Source: Acidimicrobiaceae bacterium
Lineage (GTDB): Bacteria; Actinomycetota; Acidimicrobiia; Acidimicrobiales; Palsa-688
Direction: 5' to 3'
Assembly: GCA_003156795.1 (NCBI GenBank)
Contig: PMHU01000054.1
Location: 18,827-29,177, forward strand
Length of the DNA stretch: 10,351 bases
Position numbers and translations under genes: made by a program. The notes under the pieces are model-generated. The model made no database searches. It was given only the letters and a program-made list of their open reading frames with translations, and was not told where the DNA came from. Shown here piece by piece: positions 6,597 through 10,351 of this stretch (positions within the stretch are counted from its first letter, which is position 1; each line of letters opens with the position of its first letter).

Positions 6597-7067
6597 TCAG
6601 CGGGGCACGATCAGCGCCACCGCAAAACAGGCGACGCCCTCTCGACGCCCGAGCGCGCCCAGCGACTCCGCCCTCTTGGCCTTCACGCTGACCGGGGCGC
6701 CGACCACGTCGCTCAATCGATCCTGCATGGCCTGGCGGTGCGGAGCCAGCTTCGGAGCTTCGATCACCACGGTGACGTCGACGTTGCCGATCTCGTAGCG
6801 GGTCGACACCGACAGCACGACGCGACCGAGCAGCTCCATGCTGTCCACCCCGGCATAGGCCGGGTCGGTGTCGGGGAAGTGGCTACCGATATCCCCCATC
6901 CCGGCTGCCCCGAGAAGGGCATCGGCGACGGCGTGGGCTACGGCATCGGCGTCGCTATGGCCAGCCAGACCCGGCCCCTCCAACTTGATGCCACCGAGCA
7001 CGAGGCCACGTTGGGCATCTTCGCTAAAGGGATGGATGTCGAAACCGAGTCCCACCCGAGGGTTCAT
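6597..7067 (-). CDS. ispF: 2-C-methyl-D-erythritol 2,4-cyclodiphosphate synthase IspF
   Basis: IspF catalyses cyclisation of CDP-methylerythritol 2-phosphate to MEcPP with release of CMP, the fifth step of the MEP isoprenoid pathway. The protein has 156 residues, the usual family size. The metal ligands appear in GFDIHPF near the N-terminus and in GHSDADAVAHAVADALLG; FPDTDP and the C-terminal SVKAKRAESLG segment are also present. The ATG at 7067 overlaps the ispD stop (ATGA), so the two are translationally coupled. The frame continues upstream inside ispD, but that part does not look like IspF. Confidence 0.96.
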   Translation of the reverse strand: MNPRVGLGFDIHPFSEDAQRGLVLGGIKLEGPGLAGHSDADAVAHAVADALLGAAGMGDIGSHFPDTDPAYAGVDSMELLGRVVLSVSTRYEIGNVDVTVVIEAPKLAPHRQAMQDRLSDVVGAPVSVKAKRAESLGALGRREGVACFAVALIVPR

Positions 7068-7708
7068 CGCCGCGCTCCCATAAGGGCAGCCGCCACGATC
7101 AGGTCCGTGGCGGACGTCACTTTCATATTGTCGGGTGGTCCATCCACCACGACGACCCGCCCACCGATCGCTTCGACCAGCGCGGCGTCGTCGGTAGCAT
7201 CCGTGGCCGCCAGGTGCACCCGTCTCAATACCTCGGCCCTGAATGCTTGGGGAGTCTGTACGGCGACGAGACGAGACCGGTCGAGGGTGACCAGGTGGCC
7301 TCCGGGGCCGACCTCCTTTACGGTGTCGGTAACCGGGGTGGCCGGAATGGCGGCGTCGGCTCCTCCGGCCACTGCGTCGATGACGGCCCGCCACAGTTCC
7401 AACCGGGCCAGGGGCCGAGCCGAATCGTGGACGGCGATGATGTCAGCGTCGTCGGGGACGGCGGACAGGCCGGCGCGCACGGACGCGGACCGGCTCGCCC
7501 CGCCCGGCACCGCGACGTCGGCATCCCATGTCGAAGTGGCATCAAGGACGTGCCCAGGCGGTAGCACGAGCACGGTCCCGCCGCACGCCCGCCGCGCCGA
7601 TTCGAGCGACCACTCGAGCACGGGCCGACCGGCCAGGTCGACGAACTGCTTCGCGGCGCCGAAGCGCGAACCAGAGCCGGCGGCGACGACAACAGCCCAT
7701 GTACTCAC
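7064..7708 (-). CDS. ispD: 2-C-methyl-D-erythritol 4-phosphate cytidylyltransferase IspD
   Basis: IspD joins MEP and CTP to make CDP-methylerythritol in the MEP pathway, two steps before IspF. The 214-residue product begins STWAVVVAAGSGSRFG, the nucleotide-binding loop, with Lys20 following. GGASRSASVRAGL (69-81), VHDSARP (93-99), PVTDTVK (125-131), QTPQAF (151-156) and TDDAALVE (172-179) complete the family pattern. The GTG at 7708 is chosen because the fold starts there; the frame upstream to 7840 is Arg/Pro-rich junk running through a hairpin and into carD. No ribosome site precedes the GTG. A TACGCT box nine bases before it would allow a very short or absent leader, but that is speculative. 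Confidence 0.94.
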   Translation of the reverse strand: MSTWAVVVAAGSGSRFGAAKQFVDLAGRPVLEWSLESARRACGGTVLVLPPGHVLDATSTWDADVAVPGGASRSASVRAGLSAVPDDADIIAVHDSARPLARLELWRAVIDAVAGGADAAIPATPVTDTVKEVGPGGHLVTLDRSRLVAVQTPQAFRAEVLRRVHLAATDATDDAALVEAIGGRVVVVDGPPDNMKVTSATDLIVAAALMGARR

Positions 7709-7750
7709 GGCGCGCGGAGCGTAACAAACCGGGCGGGCCCATGTGGTGGG

Positions 7751-7780
7751 CCTCAGCGCCGGGCTTTGGTGGCGCTGAGG
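7751..7780 (-). terminator. Perfect 10-bp hairpin after carD
   Basis: CCTCAGCGCC (7751-7760) and GGCGCTGAGG (7771-7780) are exact inverse complements around a 10-base loop, beginning 17 bases downstream of the carD stop. There is no T-tract on either side, as is common for terminator-like hairpins in high-GC actinobacteria. It could separate carD from ispD or stabilise the carD mRNA end. Confidence 0.5.
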
Positions 7781-7796
7781 GTTGTGCGCTCTGCGT

Positions 7797-8276
7797 TCAG
7801 CGCAGCGCTTCGTCGAGGGTCTTCTCGGCCTCGGCCTCATTGACGCCGATGGCGAAAGTCAACTCGGACACCAGGATCTGGCGGGCCCGGTTGAGCATCC
7901 GCTTCTCCCCCGCGGAAAGACCCTTGTCCTTGTCGCGGTTCGACAAGTTGCGCACGACTTCTGCCACCTGGTAAATGTCTCCCGACTTCAGCTTCTCGAA
8001 GTGGTTCTTGTAGCGACGGGACCAGTTGGTCGGCATGCGCACGTCCTTCTTGCGGAGAACTGCGAACACCTCCTCGACTTCCTCATCGTTGATCACTTCG
8101 CGGAGACCCACCTCTTCGGTGTTGTCCGACGGCACCATGAGCGTCAGGTCCCCGTAAGCCAGGCGCAGAACGAGGTACTCCTTCTTCTCGCCGAAGGCCT
8201 CCTTCACCTCACGCCGCTCGACTATGGCCGCGCCATGGTGGGGGTAGACAACCTTGTCTCCAACATCGAATGTCAT
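7797..8276 (-). CDS. carD: CarD-family RNA polymerase-binding transcription regulator
   Basis: CarD binds the RNA polymerase beta lobe and stabilises open promoter complexes, notably at rRNA promoters in mycobacteria. The 159-residue protein aligns along its length with M. tuberculosis CarD: an N-terminal RNAP-interaction (Tudor-like) domain from FDVGDKVVYPHHGAAIVE to about residue 60, then a helical DNA-binding domain containing NWSRRYK (84-90), whose Trp85 is the conserved wedge residue, and GLSAGEKRMLNRARQIL (119-135). Position 47, Arg in the mycobacterial protein, is Met here, and position 25 is Lys instead of Arg. The ATG at 8276 has GGAG four bases upstream. The same frame runs on to 8873 without similarity to CarD, antisense to the crp-like gene. 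Confidence 0.96.
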   Translation of the reverse strand: MTFDVGDKVVYPHHGAAIVERREVKEAFGEKKEYLVLRLAYGDLTLMVPSDNTEEVGLREVINDEEVEEVFAVLRKKDVRMPTNWSRRYKNHFEKLKSGDIYQVAEVVRNLSNRDKDKGLSAGEKRMLNRARQILVSELTFAIGVNEAEAEKTLDEALR

Positions 8277-8314
8277 GTTGCTCCAGAGCGGAATCTTGCG
8301 TGGGGGCCACCTCC

Positions 8315-8345
8315 AGGATACCAGCCCCCCGGTCGAGGTTGTCAG
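8315..8345 (-). promoter_or_regulatory. Putative carD promoter
   Basis: On the minus strand TATCCT (8320-8315) preceded by TGG forms an extended -10, with CTGACA (8345-8340) 19 bases upstream as a -35 of non-ideal spacing. The expected start near 8308 gives a leader of about 32 bases before the carD ATG. Confidence 0.35.
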
Positions 8346-8377
8346 CGAGACCCCGAGGCCCAAAGGCGTCCTAGGCG

Positions 8378-8392
8378 CCCCGGCGGCCGGGG
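8378..8392. repeat. Short GC palindrome in the carD/crp divergent region
   Basis: CCCCGG-CGG-CCGGGG is a 6-bp perfect inverted repeat with a 3-base centre, lying 20 bases upstream of the crp-like start. It could be an operator or a chance GC-rich structure; it does not resemble the TGTGA-type Crp site. Just after it, TAACCT (8397-8402) is a possible -10 box that would give a very short crp leader. Confidence 0.25.
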
Positions 8393-8412
8393 ACATTAAC
8401 CTGCGCAACGAC

Positions 8413-9072
8413 ATGGACGACTTCGACCTTCTAAGCCACTCGGAGCTGTTCTCATCTTTCGACCAGACCGTTCTGCGAAGAATCGTCGAAGCGGCTCGGC
8501 CCCTCGAGTGTGAACGGAACTTCGTGATCTTCGAAGAGGACGACGAGGCCGACGAGATGTTCGTGGTTCGCAGCGGACGGATCGCCATCGGGCGCCGCTC
8601 GCTCGACGGGCGAGAGTCGCTGGTGACCTTGATGGAGACGGGGGACGCGTTCGGCGAGATGCCGCTGTTCGATGACGGCAATCGCTCGGCGTCGGCCCGC
8701 GCCCTCGAACGCTCCGTGGTCCTCGGGATCCCGTTCTTCGTCGTCAGGGCCGCCCTCGACGAGGAACCGCAGCTGTTGTGGAACGTCGTCGCCCTCCTCG
8801 CCGAGAGGATCCGCGCCACCGACTCAGCCCTGGCGGACGCGGTGCTGCTGGACGTGACCGGACGCACGGCCAAACGACTCCTCGAGCTGGCCGGCGACCA
8901 GTCCGAGTTTCAGCTTCCGATAACCCAGGAAGAGCTGGCCGGCCTGGTCGGCGCCTCGCGAGAGCGGGTCAACAAAGCGATCGCCGCCTTCATCCGCCTC
9001 GGCTGGATCGAGCAGCTCGATCGCAAGTACCGGATCCTCGAGCGCGATCGCCTGGCTCAGAGAGCCCGTTGA
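8413..9072 (+). CDS. Crp/Fnr-family transcriptional regulator
   Basis: This 219-residue regulator has an N-terminal cyclic-nucleotide-binding beta-barrel (about 10-115), a dimerisation helix (about 117-148) and a C-terminal winged helix-turn-helix (about 150-215). The pocket keeps the residues that bind cAMP in E. coli CRP: Gly81-Glu82 in FGEMPLF and Arg91-Ser92 in NRSASARA. The recognition helix SRERVNKAI carries the Arg-Glu pair typical of TGTGA-binding members. There are no Cys clusters as in Fnr. The ATG at 8413 fits the start of the domain; no ribosome site is visible before it. It is the only + strand gene in the right half and is transcribed away from carD, with 136 bases between the starts. 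Its targets cannot be told from this window. Confidence 0.93.
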   Translation: MDDFDLLSHSELFSSFDQTVLRRIVEAARPLECERNFVIFEEDDEADEMFVVRSGRIAIGRRSLDGRESLVTLMETGDAFGEMPLFDDGNRSASARALERSVVLGIPFFVVRAALDEEPQLLWNVVALLAERIRATDSALADAVLLDVTGRTAKRLLELAGDQSEFQLPITQEELAGLVGASRERVNKAIAAFIRLGWIEQLDRKYRILERDRLAQRAR

Positions 9073-9074
9073 AC

Positions 9075-9103
9075 GGCGCCGCAGGAACGAGCTGCGTAGC
9101 GCC
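9075..9103. terminator. Bidirectional hairpin between crp-like and GNAT genes
   Basis: GGCGC-CGCAG (9075-9084) pairs with CTGCG (9092-9096) and, after a 2-base TA bulge, GCGCC (9099-9103), around a 7-base loop. It fills most of the 43-base gap between two convergent genes, the expected place for a shared terminator. No T-tract accompanies it. Confidence 0.5.
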
Positions 9104-9115
9104 CTCGACGGTTGA

Positions 9116-10114
9116 CTAGAGCGACAGCACCCACTCCTGCCACCGGGCCACCTGACCGAATCCCATGGCGTGGTTGATGGAGAGCATCGGAGCGTTGACG
9201 CCGGCGTTCCACGTTTCGACCACGGACATCTCCGGGCGTTCCCTCAGCAAACGAAGGGCGTTGGCCGCTTTGATCCATCGTCCGAGACCCCGGTTGCGAT
9301 GCGACGGCTCGACGCCGGTGTCGCCCTGCTGGGCTAGCCACGGTCGATACACAAAGCCTCCTAGTTCGGTGTAACCGACGAGCTCCCCCGTCGCGTCATG
9401 GCGGGCGCAGACCGTCCAGTTCCAGCCGCCCCGGCGCAGGTGCGCCTCCTGATTGGCTCGGAGCTGCTCGGCCGTCCACGTGACGTCTTGGTCTTCATCG
9501 CTGCGCGGCGCGGTGTTCATGACCCCGGTCACCAAGGTCAGTTGATCCAACCAGTCGTCGGGGCACACGTCGTCGAAACACAGCAGCGAATAGCCTGAGG
9601 CCCTCTCGTCGGCAGCCTTCACCCAGGCCTCCAGCAGGGCCCGGTCCAGTTGGTCGGTCCGCACCCGATTCTGCTCAGCCAGCAGTCCCTGCCTGGCCCC
9701 GGTCGCCTCGGCGAACGCCATCCCGGCCCGGTGGGAGGTAGCCACGTCGAACTTCAGCTTGGTCCTGCCGTCATTCCGGGCCCGCTCCACCACCGCGTCC
9801 AGGAGGGCGCGGCCGATACCTCGGCTGCGGTGTTCCGCCCCCACCACCAGGAAGTGGATGAAGGCTTCGTCGGTGCACCCTTGGACGTCGTTGAGAACGA
9901 GCCGGGCGGCCCCGACTGGCTCGTCGCCCTTGTCCAGCACGGCAACCAGCACCCTGCGGTGATCAGCCGTTCGGCTCAGGGCAGCCAGCTCCCCGGCGGG
10001 CAGATCCGGTTCACCGGGAAGGACTTCCCGCCAGAAGTCGCTGACCATCGCGGCCACGGTGACCACATCTTCGGGTGAGGGGCTCTGCAGCCACCGGACA
10101 GATTCCACGGACAC
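9116..10114 (-). CDS. Tandem-domain GNAT acetyltransferase
   Basis: This protein of about 332 residues contains two GNAT folds, which use acetyl-CoA or another acyl-CoA to acylate an amine. The first (about 10-145) has FLVVGAEHRSRGIGRALL with the RxxGxG pyrophosphate loop at 96-101. The second (about 170-332) has GVEPSHRNRGLGRWIK with RxxGxG at 273-278 and ends with ETWNAGVNAPMLSINHAMGF, a common end of such domains. The GTG at 10114 is preceded by GGAGGG about 11 bases upstream; the frame beyond it runs into the end of disA and looks non-coding. The substrate is unknown. The two-domain layout recalls mycothiol synthase MshD, but its signature segments are not recognisable, so no symbol is given. 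It follows disA by 82 bases on the same strand. Confidence 0.85.
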   Translation of the reverse strand: MSVESVRWLQSPSPEDVVTVAAMVSDFWREVLPGEPDLPAGELAALSRTADHRRVLVAVLDKGDEPVGAARLVLNDVQGCTDEAFIHFLVVGAEHRSRGIGRALLDAVVERARNDGRTKLKFDVATSHRAGMAFAEATGARQGLLAEQNRVRTDQLDRALLEAWVKAADERASGYSLLCFDDVCPDDWLDQLTLVTGVMNTAPRSDEDQDVTWTAEQLRANQEAHLRRGGWNWTVCARHDATGELVGYTELGGFVYRPWLAQQGDTGVEPSHRNRGLGRWIKAANALRLLRERPEMSVVETWNAGVNAPMLSINHAMGFGQVARWQEWVLSL

Positions 10115-10196
10115 GGGTCTAGCAACCCTCCGCCTCGGCCCGAAAGCGGTTTTATGGCGCGTGGGGCCTCGCTGCGGAGCCGGTGGGCGTGGCCGG

Positions 10197-10351
10197 TCAG
10201 CTGTATCGGTCGAGGATGCTGGACTCGGCGAGCCGGGCCAGGCCGTCCTTGACCGTTCGCGCCCCACCCGCATCGACCCCTTGGATGGCCTCCAGGTCGC
10301 CGGCTTCGGCCCGCATCACTTTCTGGAGGCTGCCGTAGCGGACGACGATAG
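10197..10351 (-). CDS. disA: DNA integrity scanning diadenylate cyclase DisA, C-terminal fragment
   Basis: Only the last 50 codons are inside the window, and the gene continues past the right edge. The segment reads RYGSLQKVMRAEAGDLEAIQ, then GVDAGGARTVKDGLARL and AESSILDRYS. This is the typical DisA ending: a helix-hairpin-helix DNA-binding domain and the SSILDRY tail. DisA makes c-di-AMP while scanning DNA for lesions or branched structures; the catalytic domain lies outside the window. Proximity to carD and ispD matches the order radA-disA-carD-ispDF known in actinobacteria. Confidence 0.85.
   Translation of the reverse strand, partial: IVVRYGSLQKVMRAEAGDLEAIQGVDAGGARTVKDGLARLAESSILDRYS

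Noticed and set aside
6051..7724. Long open frame of 557 codons on the + strand
   Set aside because: It is antisense to rlmB, ispF and ispD, all of which have clear family motifs. Its translation is low-complexity Arg/Ala/Pro/Thr without domains, a usual by-product of high GC.
8277..8873. N-terminal extension of CarD
   Set aside because: It is antisense to the crp-like gene and Ser/Arg-rich; CarD homologues begin at the MTFDVGD position.
9116..10114. Mycothiol synthase MshD
   Set aside because: The tandem GNAT layout fits, but the MshD-type segments of the C-terminal domain are not recognisable and no other mycothiol genes are nearby.
10115..10273. N-terminal extension of the GNAT protein into disA
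   Set aside because: It overlaps the recognisable DisA C-terminus and is Arg/Pro-rich low-complexity sequence.
1..10351. CRISPR array, insertion sequence, prophage, tRNA or rRNA
   Set aside because: I saw no regularly spaced repeats, transposase or integrase motifs, terminal inverted repeats, or cloverleaf and rRNA signature sequences on either strand.

Overview
This is a GC-rich window of ordinary bacterial chromosome, packed with genes. The marker order disA, carD, ispD, ispF, rlmB, sigH is the conserved block shared by Actinobacteria and Firmicutes. High GC, GTG and TTG starts, a CarD close to the mycobacterial protein and a Spo0H-type sigma factor together suggest a deep-branching actinobacterium such as an Acidimicrobiia member. 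The taxon is an inference; no rRNA is present.

Layout. On the + strand, 151-4087 is a phosphate-uptake (Pst) operon: lipoprotein PstS, a single fused PstC-PstA permease, and ATPase PstB. No phoU follows. The pstB stop codon overlaps by 4 bases the stop of a convergent histidine-phosphatase gene on the - strand. From there to the right end nearly everything is on the - strand. In transcription order it runs: end of disA (cut by the window edge), a tandem GNAT acetyltransferase, [a divergent Crp/Fnr regulator on the + strand], carD, ispD and ispF (ATGA overlap), rlmB (12 bases after ispF), a roughly 260-base non-coding region, sigH, and the phosphatase.

How the genes work together. PstS, PstCA and PstB should form one high-affinity oxyanion/phosphate importer. 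IspD and IspF are consecutive-pathway enzymes of MEP isoprenoid synthesis. RlmB modifies 23S rRNA. CarD and SigH both act on RNA polymerase, and DisA makes c-di-AMP.

The least ordinary DNA is the non-coding stretch 5485-5744 upstream of sigH. It holds a good sigma-A-type promoter whose predicted +1 falls at the foot of a stem-loop, a possible terminator about 70 bases on, a TTGACA promoter nearer sigH, and a 19-base element repeated with 16 identities at both ends. It may encode a small RNA or a regulated sigH leader. Other points worth a look are the PstC-PstA fusion, atypical ligand residues in PstS, and a 10-bp tandem repeat upstream of pstS. I saw no mobile elements, CRISPR arrays, tRNAs or rRNAs, and no clearly new multi-gene system.
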